Under the pieces are notes generated by a model. That model did no database searches, was not told the DNA's origin, and saw only the letters and a program-made list of their open reading frames with translations. From positions 1-13,053 of the forward strand of contig WLIM01000013.1 of the NCBI GenBank assembly GCA_009702205.1: a DNA stretch of 13,053 nt, written 5' to 3'. The first letter of the stretch is position 1. Every line of letters begins with the position of its first letter. Below, piece by piece: positions 1 to 7,072 of this stretch. The position numbers and the translations under genes were made by a program. This stretch comes from Actinomycetota bacterium (GTDB taxonomy: Bacteria; Actinomycetota; Actinomycetes; Nanopelagicales; Nanopelagicaceae).

Positions 1-198
1 AAGATATTCTGCATTTGAAACTGTTGATGCTTGTGCACCAGCCCAAGCACCTTGGTTGAATGAGCGGTCGTCTACGCCGCCGGTGTCTAGTGCAAGACAA
101 AGCTTAATTTTTGCTGCTTGTGATGCGGGAGCAACTGCAACACCTGTAATAAGTGTTAGAGATGCAACTACCGCCATTAGCTTTAATGACTTTTTCAA
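1..198 (-). CDS. BMP family (PnrA/BmpA-like) ABC transporter substrate-binding protein, N-terminal part
   Basis: Only the first 66 codons are in the window; the gene runs off the left edge. The start is a TTG at 198-196, chosen because AGGAGG (207-202) lies four bases upstream. Residues 1-29 form a Sec signal peptide: KKSLK, a hydrophobic core, then APASQAAK as the likely cleavage region. There is no lipobox cysteine, so the product looks secreted or cell-wall retained rather than a lipoprotein. The mature start contains LALDTGGVDDRSFNQGAW, matching the family signature D-x-G-G-[IV]-D-D-[KR]-S-F-N. BMP proteins bind nucleosides or related small molecules for an ABC importer. The ligand cannot be told from this fragment, and the transporter genes would lie outside the window. 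Confidence 0.85.
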   Translation of the reverse strand, partial: MKKSLKLMAVVASLTLITGVAVAPASQAAKIKLCLALDTGGVDDRSFNQGAWAGAQASTVSNAEYL

Positions 199-245
199 AG
201 CGCCTCCTGATATAGCCCTATTAAAAAGGGATTGATGTAATTGAA

Positions 246-273
246 ACCCTATCGTTTTGCATTTGGCTTGCAA
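246..273 (-). promoter_or_regulatory. Candidate promoter for the BMP gene
   Basis: Read on the minus strand, TTGCAA (273-268) and TAGGGT (251-246) are separated by 16 bases. They resemble -35 and -10 elements with the actinobacterial TAnnnT -10 pattern. They would give a leader of about 40 nt ending in the AGGAGG site. The rest of the 157-base gap between the two divergent genes shows nothing else convincing. This rests on pattern only. Confidence 0.25.
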
Positions 274-355
274 GTTTTGAATGGGAATGGCGAGATAACA
301 AACTCTCAACCCAAACTCTAAAGTTCTTGAAGAATTGAGCGTATTTATTGCGGAT

Positions 356-1096
356 ATGTCAGACCCGTGCCATACCCTTTTACTTATGGCTGATCCGGAT
401 TCGAAACTATCTAAAATTCCGAGTTCTGGGTTCGGGCCACCAAGTGATAATTGGCAACCTGGATTTAGTGAGATCGGAATCCAACTAAATGAAGTTACCT
501 TTGTAGTTCTAGATCTTGAAACTACCGGAGCTTCTCCCCAACAGGGTTGCGCAATCACTGAAATAGGCGCGGTTGCAGTACGTGGCGGAGAAGTACTAGG
601 TGAATTTTCTACCTTTGTAAATCCGCAGACTCCCCTACCAAGTTACATAACCAACCTCACGGGAATCACTGATCAGATGCTTGAAGGAGCGCCACTGATC
701 TCCGAAGTCTTTGCTGATTTCATCGACTTCCTCGAGCGATTTAGTGACAGTGGAAATCTGCATTTAGTTGCGCATAATGCGCCATTCGATATTGGATTTT
801 TAAAAGCTGCTGCCCGTGAGAGCGCGAAGCCGTGGCCCAAATATGAAGTAATCGATACCGTCCGATTGGCTCGATTAGTAATTGAGAGATCTGAAATTTT
901 AAATTACAAACTCGGAACGCTCTCCGAATTTTTTCAAACCCAGACACTTCCCAACCACAGAGCTTTAGATGATGTGAAAACAACGGTTGAAGTTCTGCAT
1001 CGATTAATAGAGCGACTTGCGGGTTATGAAGTATTTACGGTTCAAGATTTGAAACAGTTTTTAAAGCGACTGCCAGAGCGGAAATTTAAGCCGTAA
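356..1096 (+). CDS. DEDDh-family 3'-5' exonuclease (DnaQ/epsilon-like), apparently lacking a C-terminal GIY-YIG half
   Basis: A 246-residue protein carrying one complete DnaQ-type exonuclease domain. Numbering from the ATG at 356, motif Exo I is FVVLDLETTG with D53 and E55, Exo II is HNAPFDIGFL with D145, and Exo III is NHRALDDV with H201 and D206. All metal and catalytic residues are therefore present, and single-strand 3'-5' exonuclease activity is expected in DNA repair or proofreading. The start is unclear: TTG 335, ATG 356 and ATG 386 are all in frame and none has a good ribosome-binding site. ATG 356 was chosen because an AT-rich -10-like stretch (TATTTATT) just upstream would suit a leaderless message. 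From memory, the closest actinobacterial relatives (Rv2191-like, also beside ctaE-qcrCAB) continue into a UvrC-like GIY-YIG domain after the segment matching VFTVQDLKQFL here. This protein stops about 12 residues later. Its last 11 bases overlap the next gene tail to tail. Confidence 0.87.
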   Translation: MSDPCHTLLLMADPDSKLSKIPSSGFGPPSDNWQPGFSEIGIQLNEVTFVVLDLETTGASPQQGCAITEIGAVAVRGGEVLGEFSTFVNPQTPLPSYITNLTGITDQMLEGAPLISEVFADFIDFLERFSDSGNLHLVAHNAPFDIGFLKAAARESAKPWPKYEVIDTVRLARLVIERSEILNYKLGTLSEFFQTQTLPNHRALDDVKTTVEVLHRLIERLAGYEVFTVQDLKQFLKRLPERKFKP

Positions 1097-1496
1097 CTAC
1101 AGCATTACTCTTGAGCAACCCCGCCACCTTTGATGCAATAGTGAATGGGTCAATTGGATGCATTACAACTTCATCAGCTTTTGACCATGAAGCAAGCCAG
1201 TTATCTTGAACGCGACCAGTTATCGCCAACACTGGAGGGCAATTAAAGACCTCATCTTTTAGAGATCGGGCTAGGCCAAGACCGCCTTCTGGAACGGCCT
1301 CGCCATCGAGAATAAATAGATCAACGCTCTGCTTTGAATCAAGGTAGAGACGGAGCGCAGGTCCGGTCGCGAATTCCACGATGTTATGTTCCGGCAAATC
1401 GGCTGAGATTCGGCGACCAAGGGCTGTAATTACTGCAGACCGGACTGAAGAATCATCTGAGTAAAGGGCGATGGTCAGTTTTCGGTTCGATGCCAT
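1086..1496 (-). CDS. Single-domain receiver-like protein (atypical response regulator)
   Basis: A 136-residue protein made only of a CheY-like fold, with no DNA-binding or enzymatic output domain. Visible receiver features are the acidic pair D14-D15 (LYSDDSS), the phospho-acceptor position D64 at the end of beta-3 (LFILDGEA) and T93 (LAITGR). The conserved Lys-Pro of beta-5 is replaced by H113-P114 (VVMHPIDP), so normal phosphorylation-driven switching is doubtful. The ATG at 1496-1494 is preferred over the in-frame ATG at 1568 because the domain begins there and a TAGAAT -10-like hexamer sits seven bases upstream. I recall similar proteins encoded next to ctaE in other Actinobacteria, which suggests a conserved link to the respiratory cluster; this is recollection, not a search. 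No partner kinase is in the window. Transcribed divergently from ctaE. Confidence 0.75.
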   Translation of the reverse strand: MASNRKLTIALYSDDSSVRSAVITALGRRISADLPEHNIVEFATGPALRLYLDSKQSVDLFILDGEAVPEGGLGLARSLKDEVFNCPPVLAITGRVQDNWLASWSKADEVVMHPIDPFTIASKVAGLLKSNAVVTA

Positions 1497-1503
1497 GGCG
1501 CCA

Positions 1504-1509
1504 ATTCTA
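1504..1509 (-). promoter_or_regulatory. Candidate -10 element for a leaderless receiver-like transcript
   Basis: TAGAAT on the minus strand ends seven bases before the ATG at 1496, placing a transcription start at or next to the start codon. No convincing ribosome-binding site precedes that ATG, which supports a leaderless message. No clear -35 element is visible. Confidence 0.4.
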
Positions 1510-1623
1510 GCCACCAATATCCCAAGATTTTCGCTGGTTTCAGAGATAAAAGTCGTGATGAGTTTCACCCGAAGTGAGTGCTTCCTCCAGCCTCGAAATA
1601 TCTCATTTGAGCCCTGAATCGTG

Positions 1624-1638
1624 AATAATCCCCCTATG
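1624..1638 (+). promoter_or_regulatory. Leaderless start element of ctaE (AATAAT-CC-CCCT-ATG)
   Basis: AATAAT at 1624-1629 is followed by six bases and the ATG at 1636, the spacing expected when transcription starts at the A of ATG. No Shine-Dalgarno sequence precedes either this ATG or the in-frame GTG at 1621. The same architecture occurs before adoK and nadA, which supports reading it as a genuine promoter/start unit. This would drive the whole ctaE-qcrCAB operon. No -35 box is evident. Confidence 0.5.
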
Positions 1639-2268
1639 ACATCAGCGCTGCAATCACACGCCCCTCAAAAGGTGAACCGTCCGAATCTAGTTGCCGTCGG
1701 AACCATTGTTTGGCTATCGAGTGAGTTGATGTTCTTCGCCGCACTTTTCGCAATGTATTTCACTACACGTGCTGTGCAAGGCCCAGATGTTTGGCTCGAA
1801 TCAACAGGGCTATTAAATATCCCGTTCGCAGCTACAAACACAACAGTTTTAGTTTTATCTTCTGTAACTTGTCAGTTCGGCGTCTTCGCTGCTGAACGTT
1901 TCCAGGCAAAGCGCACTGGCTCATTGTGGCAATTTAACAAGTGGGGAATGCGTGAATGGTTTGCGCTTACATTCTTAATGGGTGCTTTCTTTATTGGTGG
2001 CCAAGTTTATGAATATGCAAATTTAGTTCATGAAAGTTTGACGCTTTCTTCTAACGCATACGGTTCTGTTTTCTACATGACAACTGGCTTCCACGGTATG
2101 CACGTAACTGGTGGCTTAATTGCATTCTTGATCGTGATGATTCGCGTATTCCGTGCACAAAAATTTGGCCACAAGCAAGCGCAGACCGCAATCGTGGTCT
2201 CTTACTACTGGCACTTTGTAGACATCGTCTGGATCGCACTCTTCTCAGCAATTTACTTAATTAAGTAA
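1636..2268 (+). CDS. ctaE: Cytochrome c oxidase subunit III
   Basis: A 210-residue membrane protein of the heme-copper oxidase subunit III family, with five predicted helices (about 19-41, 67-86, 110-130, 145-170, 187-208). Five helices are typical of short bacterial subunit III, which lacks the first two helices of the mitochondrial protein. Signature segments are NRPNLVAVGTIVWLSSELMF with the conserved membrane-buried Glu30, GFHGMHVTGG (151-160) and YWHFVDIVW (191-199). It stabilises the aa3-type oxidase and supports proton uptake into the D-channel; it carries no redox cofactor. The ATG at 1636 was preferred to the GTG at 1621 because of the promoter element and because its N terminus fits the family. 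It is the first gene of an operon, 19 bases before qcrC, while subunits I, II and IV lie on the opposite strand beyond nhaA, as in other Actinobacteria. Confidence 0.95.
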   Translation: MTSALQSHAPQKVNRPNLVAVGTIVWLSSELMFFAALFAMYFTTRAVQGPDVWLESTGLLNIPFAATNTTVLVLSSVTCQFGVFAAERFQAKRTGSLWQFNKWGMREWFALTFLMGAFFIGGQVYEYANLVHESLTLSSNAYGSVFYMTTGFHGMHVTGGLIAFLIVMIRVFRAQKFGHKQAQTAIVVSYYWHFVDIVWIALFSAIYLIK

Positions 2269-2287
2269 TAACGGATAGGTGAACTAA

Positions 2288-3109
2288 TTGAAAAAGGTAG
2301 ATATGAACTCCGGGATTAAGAAACTTTCACGCTATCGCCGTCATCGTTTTGCTCGTCCAGCCCTACTTGTAGTCGCTCTAATTTCAATGGGTGCAACTTT
2401 CCAAGTAGCCAGTGCACTACCAAGCACAACTCGCATGGAGACAACTGCGCAATCAACTTTGATTGAAGAAGGCAAACGCATATTTGCTCAGGGTTGTTCT
2501 TCCTGCCACGGCTTAAATGCTGAAGGATCTTCAATCGCTCCTTCACTAATTGGTGTTGGCGCTGCCTCAGTTGATTTCCAAGTTGGAACAGGCCGGATGC
2601 CAATGGCTGATATGAGTCAACAAGCTATGCGTAAAACACCAATTTATAACGCAGAACAAACCGCTGCGCTTGCTGCATATGTTGCATCACTTGCACCAGG
2701 TCCAGATGCAATTAATGAAGCTCAACTTACTTATGAACGCGATGGAAACACTGCAGAGGGTGGCGAACTTTTCCGCACCAACTGCGCGATGTGCCATAAC
2801 TTTGCAGGACAAGGCGGTGCGCTAACTCAAGGAAAATATGCACCAACACTTATGGGAGTAGATGCAAAACATATTTATGAAGCGATGATTACTGGCCCAC
2901 AGTCAATGCCAGTTTTCAGTGATAAAACAATTACTCCTGAAGAAAAACTTTCAATTATTAAATGGATTAAGGCCGCTGAAAAAGAGCCGAATCTGGGAGG
3001 CGCTTCACTTGGTCGAGTTGGCCCAGTGACAGAAGGACTCTTAGTTTGGACATTTGGTCTTGGATTATTAATTGGTATCGCTGTATGGCTTACCGTGAAG
3101 GCGAGATAA
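2288..3109 (+). CDS. qcrC: Diheme cytochrome c subunit of the bc complex
   Basis: A 273-residue membrane-anchored cytochrome with two c-type heme sites: CSSCH at 70-74 and CAMCH at 166-170. Likely axial methionines are M104 or M106 (GRMPMAD) and M207 (QSMPVF). A hydrophobic stretch at about 24-44 after a basic N terminus is the signal/anchor, and a second helix at about 250-270 anchors the C terminus before KAR. This two-heme, two-anchor layout is the actinobacterial QcrC, which replaces both cytochrome c1 and soluble cytochrome c by passing electrons from the Rieske centre directly to CuA of CtaC. The start is TTG 2288 with AGGTGA five bases upstream. ATG 2303, with AAGG upstream, is an equally good alternative and would shorten the product by five residues. 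Ten bases separate it from qcrA. Confidence 0.95.
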   Translation: MKKVDMNSGIKKLSRYRRHRFARPALLVVALISMGATFQVASALPSTTRMETTAQSTLIEEGKRIFAQGCSSCHGLNAEGSSIAPSLIGVGAASVDFQVGTGRMPMADMSQQAMRKTPIYNAEQTAALAAYVASLAPGPDAINEAQLTYERDGNTAEGGELFRTNCAMCHNFAGQGGALTQGKYAPTLMGVDAKHIYEAMITGPQSMPVFSDKTITPEEKLSIIKWIKAAEKEPNLGGASLGRVGPVTEGLLVWTFGLGLLIGIAVWLTVKAR

Positions 3110-3119
3110 GGTAAATAAA

Positions 3120-4121
3120 ATGTCGAATGAATCGCACGAGATAGCCAAATTCCAAGATCCTGGTCTTCCAGAACATCAACATCGCAAAACGGATGTTGAT
3201 CCAAAAGCAGCAGATCGCGCAGAACGCCAAGTAGCAATCCTCTTTGTCCTGTCTGCAATAGCTACCGTTCTTGCAATTTATTCTTACATTTTTATCCCCG
3301 ATGATCGCTTCTTCTTCCTTCCAGTAATGGGCGACACAAATGCGCACCAACTTTTACTTGGACTTGGTATGGCTTTCGCACTTCTATTCATCGGCCTTGG
3401 CTTAGTTCACTGGGCGAAAATGCTGATGCCAGATACTGAAGTTATCGCCGAACGCCACGAATTTAGATCCCCAGATGAAGATCGCACAGATTTTGTTGCG
3501 ACAGTTAAACAACAAGCCGGAGCCGCTGGACTTGGTCGTCGTTCTTTGATTAAGCGAACACTTGGACTTGCACTTGGAATTTCTGCGCTTACTCCCCTAG
3601 TGATGTTGCGCGACTTGGGCCCACTTCCAAAGAAAGATCTTGAGAAAACTTCTTGGAAGACTGGCACACGACTTGTTACCGATCCAGGTGATCGACCAAT
3701 TCGTCCTGAAGATCTTGAAGTAGGTGCTGTTGCTCAAGTTCTTCCAGAGTTGGCAGAAGGTCAAGAACGAACGCTGGCTGATATCGGCAAGGATGCAGTT
3801 CTGCTAATTCGCCTTCGTCCAACTGAATTTCAATTAGATGCTGAGCGTCTATCTTGGACACACGATGGAATCATCGCTTTCTCAAAAATCTGTTCACATA
3901 TGGGATGCGCAGTTGCGCTTTATGAGCAACAAACAAAACATCTTCTCTGCCCATGTCACCAATCAACTTTCGATGTAACAAGAGCGGCAAAAGTAATTTT
4001 CGGCCCAGCCGCCCGACCACTTCCACAACTTGCAATAACAGTTGATAGTGATGGATATCTTGTTGCACAACAACCATTTACTGAATCAGTTGGACCTAGC
4101 TACTGGGAGCGCTCATCATGA
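3120..4121 (+). CDS. qcrA: Rieske iron-sulfur subunit of the bc complex
   Basis: A 333-residue protein with an N-terminal extension, three helices (about 37-59, 78-99, 147-163) and a C-terminal Rieske domain. The 2Fe-2S ligands are C258 and H260 (box CSHMGC) and C277 and H280 (box CPCHQS); C263 and C279 would form the stabilising disulfide. Just before helix three is a twin-arginine motif, GRRSLIK (R140-R141). In Streptomyces the homologous three-helix protein is known to be inserted by Sec and Tat together, Tat exporting the folded Rieske domain; the same is expected here. The protein takes an electron from menaquinol at the QcrB Qp site and passes it to QcrC. The ATG follows an AAGG ribosome-binding site. 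Its stop overlaps the qcrB start by four bases (ATGA), implying translational coupling. Confidence 0.96.
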   Translation: MSNESHEIAKFQDPGLPEHQHRKTDVDPKAADRAERQVAILFVLSAIATVLAIYSYIFIPDDRFFFLPVMGDTNAHQLLLGLGMAFALLFIGLGLVHWAKMLMPDTEVIAERHEFRSPDEDRTDFVATVKQQAGAAGLGRRSLIKRTLGLALGISALTPLVMLRDLGPLPKKDLEKTSWKTGTRLVTDPGDRPIRPEDLEVGAVAQVLPELAEGQERTLADIGKDAVLLIRLRPTEFQLDAERLSWTHDGIIAFSKICSHMGCAVALYEQQTKHLLCPCHQSTFDVTRAAKVIFGPAARPLPQLAITVDSDGYLVAQQPFTESVGPSYWERSS

Positions 4122-5710
4122 AGAAATCAGAACGCATAGCTGGAAACGTAGCCGGCTACTTAGATGACCGTACCGGCGCAGCGAAATGGTTGCGAAAGAA
4201 TTTAACAAAAGTCTTTCCAGATCACTGGTCTTTTATGCTTGGCGAAATCGTTCTTTACTCTTTCATCATTCTTCTGCTTTCCGGAACTTTCCTAACTTTC
4301 TGGTTTGATCCATCACAACGCGATGTTATTTATCAAGGTAGTTACGAGCCGTTAAAGAATATTGAGATGTCTGCTTCATATGCCTCAACTCTTCATATTT
4401 CATTCGATGTCCGCGGTGGACTTTTAATGCGCCAAATCCATCACTGGGCGGCCTTAATTTTCATGGCAGGAATGATTGCGCACCTGATGCGCGTCTTCTT
4501 CACCGGCGCTTTCCGCAAACCGCGCGAGGCAAACTGGTTAATTGGAGTTGGGCTTGTAACCCTAGGAATTGTTGAAGGCTTCCTCGGTTATTCACTTCCA
4601 GATGATCTTCTTTCTGGAACCGGAATTCGAATTGCCGAAGCGATTATTCAAGCTCTTCCGGTTGTTGGTTCTTACTTAGCATTCTTCGCATTCGGTGGCG
4701 CGTTTCCTGGTCATGTATTTATTCCTAGAATTTTTACAGTCCACGTACTTCTCCTGCCAGGAATTTTCTTAGCGCTAATCACGATTCACTTAATGTTGGT
4801 CTGGTATCAGAAGCACACTCAATATCCAGGTCCAGGTCGCACTGAGAAGAATGTTGTTGGCTATCCACTAATGCCGATCTACATGGCAAAAGCTGGCGGA
4901 TTCTTCTTTATTGTCTTCGGTGTTACTGCGCTTCTAGGTGCGGTTGCATCAATCAACCCAATCTGGCTTTATGGTCCCTACAACCCAGGACAAATTTCTG
5001 CCGGATCGCAACCGGACTTTTACATGGGTTGGCTAGATGGCTTGGTTCGTATGGCTCCCCCAATCGAGACCCACGCATTTGGTCACACAATTTCTTGGAA
5101 CATTTTAATTCCAGGATTAATCATCCCGGGAATTCTCTTCACTGGAATGGCGCTGTATCCATTTATTGAATCCTGGATGACTGGCGATAAGCGAGAGCAT
5201 CATCTACTTGATCGACCACGTAATAATCCAAACCGCACCGCTCTTGGCGCGATGTCACTTGCATTCATTCTTGTAGTTCTAATTAACGGTGGAAACGACA
5301 TCATCGCAACACATTTCGCGCTAACAATTAATCAAATTATGTGGTTTACCCGAATTGGTGTTCTTGTGATTCCACCGCTTACCTTTGTAATCACCAAGCG
5401 CATCTGCCTTTCACTGCAACGAGCAGATCGCGAAAAGGTATTGCATGGACGCGAAACTGGCCGACTCGTGATGCTTCCTCATGGTGAATTCATTGAGGTT
5501 CATGAAGAGCTCACTCCAGCAGAGAAATTCACACTTACCCAACACGAACAACTTGCTGCGCTAGAAGTTCCTGCCTCGGATTCAAACGGCGTATTAAATC
5601 CTCAAGGGTTAAAGGGCAAGCTACGTGCACGCTTTAGCCAAGCCCATGTTGAGCAAGTTCCTGCGCCTACAGAGAGCGAAGCCAAGGCGCTTGAAGGCGG
5701 ACATCACTAG
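4118..5710 (+). CDS. qcrB: Cytochrome b subunit of the bc complex
   Basis: A 530-residue cytochrome b with about eight transmembrane helices and a hydrophilic C-terminal tail of roughly 100 residues, as in other Actinobacteria. The two b hemes are probably held by H108 (of H108-H109) with H122, and by H209 (TVHVLLLPG) with H224 (TIHLMLVW). The second pair is 15 residues apart, as in b6f-type proteins, whereas mitochondrial bc1 has 14. The quinol-oxidation loop reads Q-P-D-F-Y (298-302), the actinobacterial counterpart of PEWY. It oxidises menaquinol and contributes to the proton gradient. Translation is coupled to qcrA by a four-base overlap, with GGGAG upstream of the ATG. A strong hairpin begins 14 bases after the stop and may protect or process the 3' end of the operon message. 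Confidence 0.96.
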   Translation: MKKSERIAGNVAGYLDDRTGAAKWLRKNLTKVFPDHWSFMLGEIVLYSFIILLLSGTFLTFWFDPSQRDVIYQGSYEPLKNIEMSASYASTLHISFDVRGGLLMRQIHHWAALIFMAGMIAHLMRVFFTGAFRKPREANWLIGVGLVTLGIVEGFLGYSLPDDLLSGTGIRIAEAIIQALPVVGSYLAFFAFGGAFPGHVFIPRIFTVHVLLLPGIFLALITIHLMLVWYQKHTQYPGPGRTEKNVVGYPLMPIYMAKAGGFFFIVFGVTALLGAVASINPIWLYGPYNPGQISAGSQPDFYMGWLDGLVRMAPPIETHAFGHTISWNILIPGLIIPGILFTGMALYPFIESWMTGDKREHHLLDRPRNNPNRTALGAMSLAFILVVLINGGNDIIATHFALTINQIMWFTRIGVLVIPPLTFVITKRICLSLQRADREKVLHGRETGRLVMLPHGEFIEVHEELTPAEKFTLTQHEQLAALEVPASDSNGVLNPQGLKGKLRARFSQAHVEQVPAPTESEAKALEGGHH

Positions 5711-5724
5711 TTTTATTGAGATTC

Positions 5725-5754
5725 CTCATAAACTCCTGCAATGGAGTTTATGAG
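5725..5754. repeat. Perfect 12-bp inverted repeat over the nhaA start
   Basis: CTCATAAACTCC (5725-5736) and GGAGTTTATGAG (5743-5754) are exact reverse complements with a six-base loop. The ATG at 5741 straddles loop and right arm, and the alternative ATG at 5750 is wholly inside the right arm. An in-frame TAA at 5729-5731 rules out any earlier start, so translation must begin inside this structure. No U-run follows on either strand, so it is not an ordinary intrinsic terminator. TAAACT within the left arm (5729-5734) lies six bases before the ATG and could also serve as a -10 element for a leaderless transcript. In that case the RNA would lack the left arm and the start would be free. Confidence 0.7.
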
Positions 5755-6724
5755 TAGTGCAAGAGATTGGATCACCACTGGTCCGCTCGTTCTATTCTTC
5801 TTTCTTGCCGGGATCGAACTTCGTGGCGAATTACTCGATGGCGCATTTAAAAAGCGTCTCTCTTTTCTCATCCCTCTAACTGCTGCAATTGGTGGCATGG
5901 CTGCGCCGGCTCTTATTTATTATGTAATTGCCAAAAATAGTTCAGCGCCAGAATCTGCGTGGGGCGTGCCCATGGCTACTGATTTGCCGCTGGCTTTATT
6001 AGCTCTAACTCTGCTCGCAAAGAGCGTCTCAAACCGAATTCGCGGCTTTCTTTTAGCGCTAGCAATTGCTGATGATCTTGGATCAATCCTCGTTGTCGCA
6101 GTTGTTTATCACCATCACATTGAAGTGCTGCGACTTCTAATTTGTGCAATTTTGCTTTTAGCTTTCTGGAAAATAGCTCCTCGTTTTCCATTGGTTGCAC
6201 TGCTTCTTGCCTTGATGACTTGGGGGGTATTTAAAGAGAGCGGCATTCATCCAACAGTAATCGGAGTTGTATTGGGCCTTCTTGTTAATCATAACGAGTC
6301 CAAGTGGTTGGTTGGCAGAATTACGCCAGTAGTAAATTACTTAGTAATTCCCGCGTTTATCATTACAACTCTCTGGATTCCTTGGAAGATTTCGACTGCA
6401 CTGATTTTTAGCCCAATAGTTCTTGGACTTGTTCTTGCAAGGCTAATTGGTAAACCATTAGGCATTTGGATTTTTGGATCACTCGCGATGCGAACAATGG
6501 ATAATAAAATAATTTCAGCGAAAGATCTTTTTCTAGTTGGAGCCCTTGGAACTATTGGACTATCAGTCTCAATGCTCTTCGCTAATCTGGCAGAACTTGG
6601 CCCGGAGCTAAACGGAGCCTTACTTGGAGTTCTAATTACCTTGCCAGCGGCATTGCTATTAATACTTGTTAGTGCGCAGCTGCTGAGGGCTTCTCGTATT
6701 CAAGAACGAAACCAAGAATACTAA
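5741..6724 (+). CDS. nhaA: NhaA-family Na+/H+ antiporter, lacking the usual first helix
   Basis: A 327-residue integral membrane protein of the NhaA family (E. coli NhaA has 388). Recognisable segments are FFFLAGIELRGEL (TM2, with E26), PMATDLPLAL with D81 (matching E. coli D133), LALAIADDLGSI with D111-D112 (matching the ion-binding D163-D164), and RLIGKPLGI with K238 (matching K300). All key transport residues are therefore kept, and electrogenic exchange of Na+ for H+ is the expected activity. The protein begins directly at TM2: TM1 and the periplasmic beta-hairpin that forms the dimer contact in E. coli are missing, and an upstream in-frame stop shows they are not encoded nearby. It starts at ATG 5741 or ATG 5750, both inside an inverted repeat. 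Its last 56 bases overlap ctaF tail to tail. It sits between the bc and aa3 operons. Confidence 0.88.
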   Translation: MEFMSSARDWITTGPLVLFFFLAGIELRGELLDGAFKKRLSFLIPLTAAIGGMAAPALIYYVIAKNSSAPESAWGVPMATDLPLALLALTLLAKSVSNRIRGFLLALAIADDLGSILVVAVVYHHHIEVLRLLICAILLLAFWKIAPRFPLVALLLALMTWGVFKESGIHPTVIGVVLGLLVNHNESKWLVGRITPVVNYLVIPAFIITTLWIPWKISTALIFSPIVLGLVLARLIGKPLGIWIFGSLAMRTMDNKIISAKDLFLVGALGTIGLSVSMLFANLAELGPELNGALLGVLITLPAALLLILVSAQLLRASRIQERNQEY

Positions 6725-7070
6725 TTAATAGACCACCAACTGCGATCAGAGTTAGCCACCAACCTACAAGCAGACCAACACCGGCTAGAACCATGCAGAA
6801 AGCAACAGGAAGTGGCCACCATGAATGTGGTGAATAAAATCCAAGCTCTCCCGCAGAATCTGAAATCTCAGCCATCGTATTATCTTCAGGTAGCACGTTG
6901 CCTAGTCGCTTATTTGTAAACCAAAGATAGAAACCAACTAGACCCGCTAAACCACCAGATAAACCGATTGCGGTAATACCGACCGCTTCACCACCCACTA
7001 ACCAATAAATAACAGTCATCATTGCGTAGAAAATTGCTAAGCCTGCAAAGAGAATCCAACCTGTTTTCAT
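6669..7070 (-). CDS. ctaF: Cytochrome c oxidase subunit IV, actinobacterial type
   Basis: A 133-residue membrane protein with four predicted helices (about 5-25, 31-51, 88-106 and 108-124) and a hydrophilic middle loop. The order, N-terminal pair of helices, loop with GELGFYSPHSWWPLP, then a second pair ending FVLEYEKPSAAAH, is that of the small actinobacteria-specific subunit IV. It has no cofactor and is thought to stabilise the oxidase. It starts two bases after the ctaD stop, with GAAGG about ten bases upstream of the ATG, and is the last gene of ctaC-ctaD-ctaF. Its final 18 codons and stop overlap the 3' end of nhaA on the other strand, so no terminator fits between the two genes. Confidence 0.93.
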   Translation of the reverse strand: MKTGWILFAGLAIFYAMMTVIYWLVGGEAVGITAIGLSGGLAGLVGFYLWFTNKRLGNVLPEDNTMAEISDSAGELGFYSPHSWWPLPVAFCMVLAGVGLLVGWWLTLIAVGGLLISILGFVLEYEKPSAAAH

Positions 7071-7072
7071 GC

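Noticed and set aside
324..334. Small palindrome TTCTT-G-AAGAA before the exonuclease gene
   Set aside because: Eleven bases of AT-rich sequence can occur by chance, and no second copy or matching regulator is visible.
1497..1568. 24-residue N-terminal extension of the receiver-like protein
   Set aside because: The receiver fold starts at the ATG at 1496, the extension has no recognisable feature, and it lies in the divergent promoter region of ctaE.
1568..1580. TCAC-N5-GTGA inverted repeat between the receiver-like gene and ctaE
   Set aside because: Four-base arms are too short to argue for an operator without a second copy or conservation.
5725..5754. Intrinsic terminator after qcrB
   Set aside because: The stem is perfect but no U-run follows on either strand, and the structure overlaps the next gene's start.
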